Source: Mariprofundaceae bacterium
Lineage (GTDB): Bacteria; Pseudomonadota; Zetaproteobacteria; Mariprofundales; Mariprofundaceae
NCBI GenBank assembly: GCA_027035825.1
Contig: JALVTX010000117.1
Span: 1 to 8,653, forward strand
Reading direction: 5' to 3'
DNA length: 8,653 nucleotides
Part shown: piece after piece, positions 1 to 5,651 of the stretch
Layout of the letters: every line of letters starts with the position of its first letter
Position numbering within the stretch: the first letter of the stretch is position 1
Translations under genes and position numbers: made by a program
The notes under the pieces: generated by a model
Database searches by the model: none
What the model was told of the DNA's origin: nothing
What the model saw: the letters and a program-made list of their open reading frames with translations, nothing else

Positions 1-706
1 CGCTCACATCCAGCTCGCCATCGCCCACGGGCATGCCCGCGCTGGCTGAGACCGTCAACCGACGATATGGATCGGGCTCGCTGCCGCCAGCCGCCGCCGA
101 AACGCCGCGCGTCCGGTAGGCGTCCACGCTCAATGCATAGCGCGCCCCATTCGCGCCCGACCCGCTCACGCTGGCGCCGCCAGCCGCCGTGCCATAGCCG
201 CCGGCCTCGACGCGCGCCCGGGCCGTGGGCGCGCCGTCGCCCTTGCGCGTGAAAATCTGGATCACGCCGCCCATCGCATCGGCGCCATACAGCGAGGATT
301 GCGGCCCTCGCACGATCTCGATGCGCTCGATACCCGAGGTGGAGAGCTGTCCCCAGTCGAATTGCCCCAACGTAGCCGAGCCCACGCGCACGCCGTCAAC
401 CAGCACCAGCGTCTGCCCCGCATTGGCCCCGCGCAAGAACACGGAGGTCGCCTTGCCCGGCCCGCCGCTGGACGCAACGTCCACGCCGGGCAAGCCGCGC
501 AACAGATCGGCCACCGTGGTTTTTTGCGACTTTTCGATGGCCTCGCGGTCGAGCACCGTGACATCGGCGCTCACCTGCTCGGGCGACTGCGCGATGCGGC
601 TGGCCGTCACCACCACGGGCGAAAGCTCGGCCGCCTGCGCATGCGCGATGCCAGCGGTCAACGCCGCCAAGGCCAAAGTTGTTCGTTTCAGCAATGTGGT
701 TTTCAT
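1..706 (-). CDS. btuB: BtuB-like TonB-dependent vitamin B12 receptor (partial, 3' end outside window)
   Basis: Outer-membrane receptor that probably imports cobalamin using TonB energy. The 235 visible codons begin MKTTLLKRTTLALAALTAG, a signal peptide with likely cleavage near AHA-QA (residues 21-26). A TonB box follows (SPVVVTASR, about 29-37). The plug domain spans about 45-155, with the hallmark stretch RGPQSSLYGADAMGGVIQI at 133-151, close to the BtuB form of this motif. The start of the beta-barrel follows. The ATG at 706 is set by a strong Shine-Dalgarno (AAGGAG, 712-717) five bases upstream and by the signal peptide. The B12 riboswitch upstream supports cobalamin rather than iron as substrate. 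No stop occurs before the window edge. Another cobalamin- or cobinamide-type receptor is the main alternative. Confidence 0.93.
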   Translation of the reverse strand, partial: MKTTLLKRTTLALAALTAGIAHAQAAELSPVVVTASRIAQSPEQVSADVTVLDREAIEKSQKTTVADLLRGLPGVDVASSGGPGKATSVFLRGANAGQTLVLVDGVRVGSATLGQFDWGQLSTSGIERIEIVRGPQSSLYGADAMGGVIQIFTRKGDGAPTARARVEAGGYGTAAGGASVSGSGANGARYALSVDAYRTRGVSAAAGGSEPDPYRRLTVSASAGMPVGDGELDVS

Positions 707-711
707 GTTCG

Positions 712-717
712 CTCCTT
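712..717 (-). promoter_or_regulatory. Shine-Dalgarno of the btuB-like gene
   Basis: Minus-strand AAGGAG, five bases before the ATG at 706. It fixes the start. It also lies inside a segment (708-725) complementary to 1028-1047, so its access to the ribosome may be controlled by the upstream cobalamin riboswitch. Confidence 0.8.
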
Positions 718-742
718 CGCACCCACCGTGCGTTTTGTTATC

Positions 743-764
743 GGAGCCTGTTCACGCCTGTTTG
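743..764 (+). repeat. Terminal inverted repeat, arm 1
   Basis: Twenty-two bases starting GGAGCCTGTTCACGCC. Identical to the reverse complement of 1005-1026. Similarity decays immediately inside the element and stops at its outer edge, which defines the boundary. Confidence 0.85.
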
Positions 765-813
765 AACGGTGTCGCTGCCGCCCGAAATGCGACCAATCAA
801 GGCGCGAGGTGCG

Positions 814-834
814 GCGCATGGTGGTTCCATGCGC
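814..834. other. Perfect hairpin inside the MITE-like element
   Basis: GCGCATGG, loop TGGTT, CCATGCGC: an 8-bp perfect stem with a 5-base loop. It is not followed by a T-run on either strand, so it is not a terminator. It is one of several palindromes that make the element highly structured. Confidence 0.6.
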
Positions 835-1004
835 AAGCCGAGCAACGCCGAGTGGGCGCCATTCGGGAACATTTCGGGCGCAGCCCGGAGGGACTTGGCC
901 ATGATTCCGCCTCGCGGCGTTATCGCTTGCTCGCGTGCCGCAGCGGGCACGCCACGCGCGCGCTGCCTTGCGAGATCGAAATCATGGCCGAAGTCGCCGC
1001 CATC

Positions 1005-1026
1005 CAAACAGGCGTGAACAGGCTCC
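1005..1026 (-). repeat. Terminal inverted repeat, arm 2
   Basis: Reverse complement of arm 1 with no mismatch over 22 bases. In the btuB leader transcript the two arms could pair and fold the 240-base interior out as a closed domain. Confidence 0.85.
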
Positions 1027-1053
1027 ATGGGTATGCGCCGAAGCGAAGAGAGA

Positions 1054-1071
1054 CTGGTCGGAACAGACCAG
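1054..1071 (-). terminator. Weak candidate hairpin in the riboswitch leader
   Basis: On the minus strand CTGGTC, loop TGTTCC, GACCAG forms a 6-bp stem followed by TCTCTCTTC, which is pyrimidine-rich but not a true U-tract. It lies about 60 bases downstream of the riboswitch aptamer. It could be part of the expression platform (a weak attenuator or the loop that contacts the aptamer) or carry no function. A second 6-bp hairpin lies at 1102-1118. Confidence 0.2.
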
Positions 1072-1130
1072 AAGCGGATCAGGATGTTCCGGAACCGGCC
1101 CTGCCTCGCCCCGAGGCACATGCCCGTACT

Positions 1131-1323
1131 CGTTTCAGGCCGGTCTCCTGGCTTGCCGTCATCCGCCTCCATGCCTGCCTTCCCGGTTTCCCCAGTGGCG
1201 TTTGCATGGACTTGTCAGGCTCACAGTTGCGGGGGCAGCGCCGGATTCGATTCCAAACGTCGGAATCCCACCGGACTTCCCGTTTCACCCCTTGGCGAGA
1301 ACCGCCGCGAGGCACCTGAAACG
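1131..1323 (-). ncRNA. Cobalamin (adenosylcobalamin-type) riboswitch aptamer
   Basis: All conserved blocks of the family are present in order on the minus strand. The P1 5' strand CGTTTCAGG is at 1323-1315. The GGGAA...GGTGGGATTCC block is at 1281-1262. GCTGCCCCCGCAACTGTGAG is at 1239-1220. The GCCACTGGGGAAACCGGGAA segment is at 1199-1180. The B12 box AAGCCAGGAGACCGGCC is at 1154-1138. The P1 3' strand CCTGAAACG is at 1139-1131 and pairs perfectly (9 bp) with the 5' strand. It binds B12 and turns down the downstream gene, here the btuB-like receptor starting at 706. The distance to that start (424 bases) is unusually long because of the inserted element. No convincing promoter was identified in the 61 bases upstream (1324-1384), although one is expected there or within the end of the Sel1 gene. 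Confidence 0.95.
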
Positions 1324-1384
1324 CCGCGAGGCTACCGTCGCGGCCGCGCGAAGTCACGCCCGATCAAAGGGAATGAGCAGACGT

Positions 1385-3310
1385 TCAGAACAGGGGCTTG
1401 TCGTAGGCGTCGAACAGGGCGTCATCCGGGCCGGAATGCGCCAAAATCCCGGTGCGCGTGCCTTGGGGAACGGCAAGGCTGGGCATGCCGAAACCGCCGC
1501 CGCCACGCTTCAGCTTGTTCAGGTTCTCGCTGGCCATGTCCAGCCCGTGCCTGGCCGCGCGAGCGAACCATTGCCTCGCGGCCTTCTCATCCTTCTTCGT
1601 GCCCCGGCCCGTGGCATACATGTAGCCCAGCGCGTTCTCGGCAGGGGCGAACCCCTGATTTGCCGCCTTGCGATACCAGGCAAAGGCGGCCGCATCGTCC
1701 TGCTTCACGCCCTCGCCACGGCGGTAGAGGTTGCCGAGATCGAACTGACCCCAGGGATCGCCCAACTCCGCCGCCTTGCGATACCAGAACGCGGCCTTGG
1801 CCATGTCGAACGGCACGCCCTTGCCCTCCTGGTGCATGGCGCCCAGGTGAACCATGGCCGGCGCATCGCCGGCATCGGCCGCGCGCCGGAACCATCCCGC
1901 CGCACGCCCCAGATCCCGCCGCACGCCGTGCCCGCCGGAATAAAGGATGCCGAGATTGTACATCGCATCCACGTTGCCGCGTTTGGCGGCCCGCTCGTAC
2001 CACTTCGCGGCCTCGCGCGGGTTCTCGCCAACGCCCTGGCCGATGTCGTACATCATGCCGAGGAACATCAGCGCCTTCGCATTGCCATGCCGCTCGGCCC
2101 GGTGCATCCATTGCCGGCCGGCCTCGCCGTCCATCTCGATGCTCACGCCGCGAATGTAGAGCATGCCCAGGTTGAACTCGGCCTTGGAATCGCCGAGCTC
2201 AGCCGCCCGTTTCAGCCACCGCATCATGCGCGTGACGTCCCGCTTGGCGCCGAACCCCCGGCCGTAGTACACGCCCAGATTGTTCATGGCCGGCGCCAGC
2301 CCCGCCTCGGCGGCCTCCTTCATCATCGCAAACGCCCGCTGCTCATCCCGCGCCACGCCCGCGCCCGCGGCATACAGCAAGGCCAGGTTGAATCGGGCTC
2401 GCGTATCGCCCGCATCCACCGCCTTCTTCGTCCAGGCCAGCGCCTGCCTTGCATCCCGCGCCACGCCGCGGCCCATCGCGTACAAGGCGCCAATGGCGGC
2501 CTGCGCCCGCACATCGCCCGCCCTGGCCGCCGCCAGAAACCAGCGCGCGCCTTCCTCATCATCCCGCGCCACGCCGATGCCGTTCACAAACTGGTAGGCC
2601 AGCTCGTACTGGGCATCCCGATGCCCGGCCCTGGCCGCCTTCGCAAACCAATGCGCAGCCTTCGCATCGTCGCGCACGGCACCCACGCCCTGCCGGTACA
2701 TGGCGCCCAGCACATACTGGGCCTCGGCATCGCCCGCGTTCGCGCGCGAGCGAAACCGTTGCAGCAGGTTCGCCAGGAAGCTGCGCGCATCAACATTGCC
2801 CTGCCTGACCGCCTGCACGGCCCAGCGCACGGCTTCCATGTCGCTGCGCGCCACGCCAATGCCCTCCCGGTACAGGATGGCCAGCCGCAGCTGCGCCCGG
2901 GCCATGCCCTGCTCGGCCGCCTTGCGATACCAGCGCGCCGCCTGCACCGGGTCACGCGCCACGCCGCGCCCATTCTCATAAAGAAATCCCAGCTGGTATT
3001 GCGCTTCCGCCAGCCCCTGACCCGCCGCCTGCCGGAACCAGCGCGCCGCCTGCGGAATGCTGCGTTCCACGCCCTGGCCCTGCAGGTACATCCTGGCCAG
3101 CATCAACTGGGCCTGGGCATTGCCTTCCTTGGCGGCCTCGGAGAACCAGCGGCTGGCCTCGTCGTACTCATGCGCCTGCCAGGCCTTCATGCCCTTGGCC
3201 AGCGCCTTCTCGCCGCCGGCATACTGGGGAGAGGACATGAAATAGAAGGTGACGCCCGCGCCAATGAGCACGAACAGGAACACGCCGATGAGCAATCGAA
3301 TCAGCCGCAT
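1385..3310 (-). CDS. Membrane-anchored Sel1-repeat protein
   Basis: 641 residues. An N-terminal hydrophobic segment (about 4-25, RLIRLLIGVFLFVLIGAG) acts as a signal anchor, placing the rest probably in the periplasm. A partial TPR-like unit (about 35-64) is followed by Sel1 repeats with the pattern A.AQ..LG.LY..G.GV..D...A..W..KAA..G. There are three complete 36-residue units (65-172), one shortened 22-residue unit (173-194), and eleven more complete units (195-590). A 51-residue non-repeat tail contains a GGGG stretch. Sel1 arrays are alpha-solenoid scaffolds for protein-protein contacts; no enzymatic domain is present. The start at 3310 has AGGAGG (3323-3328) 12 bases upstream, plus closer purine-rich sequence. 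It begins 45 bases after ubiD with no terminator between, so cotranscription is plausible. Partner and process are unknown. Confidence 0.9.
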   Translation of the reverse strand: MRLIRLLIGVFLFVLIGAGVTFYFMSSPQYAGGEKALAKGMKAWQAHEYDEASRWFSEAAKEGNAQAQLMLARMYLQGQGVERSIPQAARWFRQAAGQGLAEAQYQLGFLYENGRGVARDPVQAARWYRKAAEQGMARAQLRLAILYREGIGVARSDMEAVRWAVQAVRQGNVDARSFLANLLQRFRSRANAGDAEAQYVLGAMYRQGVGAVRDDAKAAHWFAKAARAGHRDAQYELAYQFVNGIGVARDDEEGARWFLAAARAGDVRAQAAIGALYAMGRGVARDARQALAWTKKAVDAGDTRARFNLALLYAAGAGVARDEQRAFAMMKEAAEAGLAPAMNNLGVYYGRGFGAKRDVTRMMRWLKRAAELGDSKAEFNLGMLYIRGVSIEMDGEAGRQWMHRAERHGNAKALMFLGMMYDIGQGVGENPREAAKWYERAAKRGNVDAMYNLGILYSGGHGVRRDLGRAAGWFRRAADAGDAPAMVHLGAMHQEGKGVPFDMAKAAFWYRKAAELGDPWGQFDLGNLYRRGEGVKQDDAAAFAWYRKAANQGFAPAENALGYMYATGRGTKKDEKAARQWFARAARHGLDMASENLNKLKRGGGGFGMPSLAVPQGTRTGILAHSGPDDALFDAYDKPLF

Positions 3311-3355
3311 TCAGCCCCCTTCCCTCCTGCTTGCAGGCCAGTCTAGCAAAAAACC

Positions 3356-4834
3356 TCAGCCGGAACCATTTTCTCCCATGCCCAGAGACGCCAGCACATC
3401 CGCCACGCCATCCACTACATCCTTGGGCATCACGATGGGCCGCCCCCATTCGCGGTCGGTCTCGCCCGGCCACTTGTTGGTCGCATCCACCCCCACCTTC
3501 GAGCCCAGCCCCGCCACCGGCGAGGCGAAGTCCAAGTAGTCGATCGGCGTGCGCTCCACCAGCGTGAAGTCGCGCGCCGGGTCGCAGCGCGTGGAGATGG
3601 CCCACACCACCTCGGGCCAGGAGCGGCAATCCACGTCCTCGTCCACGACGATGATGAACTTGGTGTACATGAACTGCCGCAAGTACGACCAGATGCCGAA
3701 AATCACCCGCTTGGCATGGCCCGGGTAGGCCTTCCGGATGGAGACCACGGCCACCCGGTAGGAACAGCCCTCCATCGGCAGCCAGAAGTCCACGATCTCC
3801 GGGAACTGCTTGCGCAGGATGGGCACGAACACCTCGTTCAGCGCCACGCCCAGCACCGCCGGCTCGTCGGGCGGCTTGCCGGTGTGCGTGGAATGGTAGA
3901 TGGCATCCTCGCGCATGCTCATGCGCTCCACCGTGAACACCGGGAAACGCTCCACCTCGTTGTAATAACCGGTATGGTCGCCGAACGGCCCCTCGTCCGC
4001 GTATTCGTCCAGCGACACGTGCCCCTCGAGCACGATCTCGGCGCTGGCCGGCGCCATCAGCGGCACGTCCTCGCAGGGCGCAAGCTCGGTGCGGGCGCCG
4101 CGCAACAGGCCCGCGAACTGGTATTCGGACAGGGTGTCGGGCACCGGCGTGACCGCGGCCAGGATGGTGGCCGGATCGGCGCCGATGACCACCGCGCACG
4201 GAAAGCGCGCCTCGCCCGCGGCCTTCGCCTCGCGATGATCCTGCGCCCCGCCGCGATGCTTGAGCCAGCGCATGATGAGCTTGTTCCTGCCGATGACCTG
4301 CTGGCGATAGATGCCCAGATTGTGCCGCTCCTTGCTCGGCCCCCTGGTGACCACCAGCCCCCAGGTGATCAGCGGCCCCGCATCCTCCGGCCAGCAGGTC
4401 TGCACCGGCAGCATGCCAAGATCCACGCCCTCGCCCGCCCAGGTCCGCCGCTTCCAGGCCGCCTTCCTGACCACCTTCGGCCCCATATGCAGCACCTGCT
4501 TGAGCACGGGCCACTGGCGCACGGCGTCGCGCAGCCCCTTGGGCGGCTCTGGCTCCTTCAGGTGCGCCAGCAGCTCGCCCACCTCGCGCAGCTCGGCCAC
4601 GGACTCGCACCCCAGCGCCAGCGCGATGCGTTCCGGCGCGCCGAACAGGTTGGCCAACAGCGGCAGCCGGCTGCCCCTGGCATGCTCGAACAGCAGCGCC
4701 GGGCCGCCCGCGCGCAGCACGGCATCGGCCACGGCGGTCACTTCCAGACGTGGATCAATCTCCCGCTCGATGCGCGCGAGCCAGCCGCGCCGTTCCAGCT
4801 CGGCCAGGAAGGCGCGCAGATCGGGAAAACTCAT
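3356..4834 (-). CDS. ubiD: UbiD-family decarboxylase (4-hydroxy-3-polyprenylbenzoate decarboxylase)
   Basis: 492 residues, close to the roughly 497 of E. coli UbiD. It removes the carboxyl group of 4-hydroxy-3-polyprenylbenzoate in ubiquinone synthesis, using prenylated FMN made by UbiX. NLGIYRQQVIGRNKLIMRW (172-190) and HRGG (193-196) match the cofactor/metal site. N172, H193 and E237 are the likely metal ligands. R177 with E281 and D286 (in DEGPFGDHTGYYN) form the expected Arg-Glu-acid catalytic set. The C-terminal GSKVGVDATNKW (444-455) is also typical. A longer in-frame reading to 4954 lacks family similarity and overlaps the STAS gene. The ATG at 4834 overlaps that gene's stop as ATGA and has GAGGAA 11 bases upstream. 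Placement behind a kinase/STAS pair is unusual. Other aromatic-acid UbiD-like decarboxylases are possible, but sequence and length favour ubiquinone UbiD. Confidence 0.93.
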   Translation of the reverse strand: MSFPDLRAFLAELERRGWLARIEREIDPRLEVTAVADAVLRAGGPALLFEHARGSRLPLLANLFGAPERIALALGCESVAELREVGELLAHLKEPEPPKGLRDAVRQWPVLKQVLHMGPKVVRKAAWKRRTWAGEGVDLGMLPVQTCWPEDAGPLITWGLVVTRGPSKERHNLGIYRQQVIGRNKLIMRWLKHRGGAQDHREAKAAGEARFPCAVVIGADPATILAAVTPVPDTLSEYQFAGLLRGARTELAPCEDVPLMAPASAEIVLEGHVSLDEYADEGPFGDHTGYYNEVERFPVFTVERMSMREDAIYHSTHTGKPPDEPAVLGVALNEVFVPILRKQFPEIVDFWLPMEGCSYRVAVVSIRKAYPGHAKRVIFGIWSYLRQFMYTKFIIVVDEDVDCRSWPEVVWAISTRCDPARDFTLVERTPIDYLDFASPVAGLGSKVGVDATNKWPGETDREWGRPIVMPKDVVDGVADVLASLGMGENGSG

Positions 4835-5172
4835 GCGGCCGCGGCTTCCTCGATGTCGAATACCGTGTCCAGCTTGGCCAGCTCGAAGATGTCGCGCACG
4901 TTCTCGGACAGCCCCGCCAGCACGAACCGCCGCCCCTTCTCCTTGCGGCTCCACTGCAGGCCCTCCACCAGCACCGCGATGCCGGCGGAGTCGATGAAGT
5001 CCACCCCGCGCATGTCCACGCGAACCTCCCGCAACGCATCATCCGGCCGCCCATCGTCCAGCAGCGCCTTGAGCCGCTTGCGCAAGGCCATCGCCGTGTG
5101 GATGTTCATCACGCCGGACAGGCGCAGCGTGGCGCGCCCGTCGTTCCGGCTCTCCTCGATCTCAAGCTTCAT
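4831..5172 (-). CDS. STAS-domain protein, anti-sigma-factor-antagonist / MlaB-like
   Basis: 113 residues forming a single STAS domain. The diagnostic loop is VDFIDSAGIAVLVEGL (57-72), with S62 at the position phosphorylated in SpoIIAA/RsbV-type antagonists, followed by RRFVLAGLSENVRDIFELAKL (81-101). Proteins of this family either bind an anti-sigma kinase in a phosphorylation-dependent way or, like MlaB, bind the ATPase of an Mla transporter. Here both partner types are encoded just upstream: an HATPase kinase and an ABC-ATPase-like subunit. Which one it binds cannot be decided from sequence. The retained serine favours kinase control. It follows the kinase gene by 35 bases, has its own ribosome site, and its stop overlaps the ubiD start by four bases. 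Confidence 0.88.
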   Translation of the reverse strand: MKLEIEESRNDGRATLRLSGVMNIHTAMALRKRLKALLDDGRPDDALREVRVDMRGVDFIDSAGIAVLVEGLQWSRKEKGRRFVLAGLSENVRDIFELAKLDTVFDIEEAAAA

Positions 5173-5178
5173 GCATGG

Positions 5179-5184
5179 CTCCTC
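5179..5184 (-). promoter_or_regulatory. Shine-Dalgarno that decides the STAS gene start
   Basis: Minus-strand GAGGAG, six bases before the ATG at 5172. It selects this ATG over an out-of-frame ATG at 5176. It lies in the only intergenic gap (5173-5207) of the seven-gene chain, so the STAS protein can be translated independently of its upstream neighbour. Confidence 0.65.
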
Positions 5185-5207
5185 GCGGGCGCATTCCGCC
5201 CCGTGAA

Positions 5208-5651
5208 TTATTTCTTCAGGCGCTTGATGAGCACCCAGCGGTTGCCGTCCGCCAGCCGCTCGTGCCGCACCTCGTCCATGATGGCGTCAATCAGGCGCAA
5301 CCCCAGCCCGCCGCCGCGCAAGGCGCCGTTCCCGTCCGCCTCGTGGACACGCAGCGCGTCCAGGCCCTCGATGGGCGGCGCATGGTCGCGCAGCTCGAAA
5401 CGCAGCTCCGTGTCATCACAGACCGCAACCATCTCGACCTGCCCTTCATGGCCCCGATAGCCATGGCGCCCGATGTTGGCGAACAGTTCGTCCACGGCCA
5501 GCATCACGCGATTGACATCCCGCTCGCTCAGGCCCGCCCGGCGGCTCATCACCTCCACCGCCGAAACCAGCACCTGCACGCAATCGCAGCCGCTGTTCAG
5601 GGTGCAGGCAAGACTGCTGCGGCCAGCATCGGAATCAAGCTCTGGCCTCAC
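5208..5651 (-). CDS. Anti-sigma-factor-type serine kinase, HATPase (GHKL) domain
   Basis: 147 residues, the size of SpoIIAB/RsbW-type kinases. The N-box LAVDELFANIGRHGY (51-65) keeps E55, N59 and H63. A G1-like segment RDHAPPI (88-94) keeps the Asp (D89). The glycine-rich G2 box RGGGLGLRLI (112-121) is intact, so ATP binding is likely preserved. Such kinases phosphorylate the serine of a partner STAS protein and usually sequester a sigma factor or another output protein. The STAS gene follows directly, giving a complete kinase/antagonist pair, but no sigma factor or PP2C phosphatase is seen here. The start is GTG at 5651, overlapping the upstream stop as GTGA, with GGAGG ten bases before it. 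There is no in-frame ATG until codon 35 or later, which would cost part of the domain. Confidence 0.88.
   Translation of the reverse strand: MRPELDSDAGRSSLACTLNSGCDCVQVLVSAVEVMSRRAGLSERDVNRVMLAVDELFANIGRHGYRGHEGQVEMVAVCDDTELRFELRDHAPPIEGLDALRVHEADGNGALRGGGLGLRLIDAIMDEVRHERLADGNRWVLIKRLKK

Larger units (their letters stand above)
743..1026. mobile_element. MITE-like non-coding element with 22-bp terminal inverted repeats
   Basis: A 284-bp segment bounded by 22-bp perfect inverted repeats beginning GGAGCCTGTTCACGCCTG (743-764 and 1005-1026). It encodes no plausible protein but is rich in internal palindromes: an 8-bp stem with 5-base loop at 814-834, a 7-bp stem at 933-952, and a 12-of-13 inverted pair at 897-909/977-989. 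Size, terminal repeats and lack of a transposase fit a miniature inverted-repeat transposable element. No target-site duplication is evident (TTATC on one side, ATGGG on the other), so its origin is not proven and its family is not recognised. It sits between the B12 riboswitch and the btuB ribosome binding site. Confidence 0.6.
708..1047 (-). promoter_or_regulatory. Candidate Shine-Dalgarno-sequestering helix (riboswitch expression platform), interrupted by a 284-bp element
   Basis: In the leader RNA the 5' arm (1047-1028) reads UUCGCUUCGGCGCAUACCCA and the 3' arm (725-708) reads UGGGUGCGAAGGAGCGAA. They pair as UUCGCUUC with GGAGCGAA (8 pairs, one G-U), a 2x2 mismatch, CGCA with UGCG (4 pairs), a 2-base bulge, and CCCA with UGGG (4 pairs). 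The 3' arm contains the btuB ribosome binding site. Cobalamin riboswitches in Gram-negative bacteria often act by hiding the ribosome site, so this is the natural expression platform. The loop now holds the inverted-repeat element at 743-1026. The complementarity is visible; the function is inferred. Confidence 0.5.

Noticed and set aside
738..1172. A 144-codon minus-strand open frame across the element and the riboswitch
   Set aside because: It spans the B12 box and the terminal repeats and ends within the far terminal repeat. The translation has no domain and the region is explained by RNA and repeat features.
1324..1384. A sigma-70 promoter for the riboswitch transcript (TTGATC at about 1362)
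   Set aside because: No acceptable -10 hexamer lies at 16-18 bases from it. A promoter is expected near here but I cannot identify one.
935..3346. An 803-codon open frame on the plus strand, opposite the Sel1 gene and riboswitch
   Set aside because: It is antisense to a clear Sel1-repeat protein. Its repetitive translation mirrors the 108-base periodicity of those repeats, it crosses the riboswitch and element end, and it has no recognisable domain.
3348..3353. A run of six T on the minus strand after ubiD as a terminator
   Set aside because: No stable GC-rich stem lies directly upstream of the T-run, so it does not qualify as an intrinsic terminator.
4835..4954. N-terminal extension of UbiD by 40 residues
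   Set aside because: The extension is Arg/Gly-rich with no UbiD similarity and is the out-of-frame shadow of the STAS gene. The ATGA overlap at 4834 gives the expected family length.
3716..5206. A 496-codon plus-strand open frame opposite ubiD and the STAS gene
   Set aside because: His/Arg/Pro-rich translation typical of antisense frames in GC-rich DNA. Both minus-strand genes beneath it have clear family motifs.
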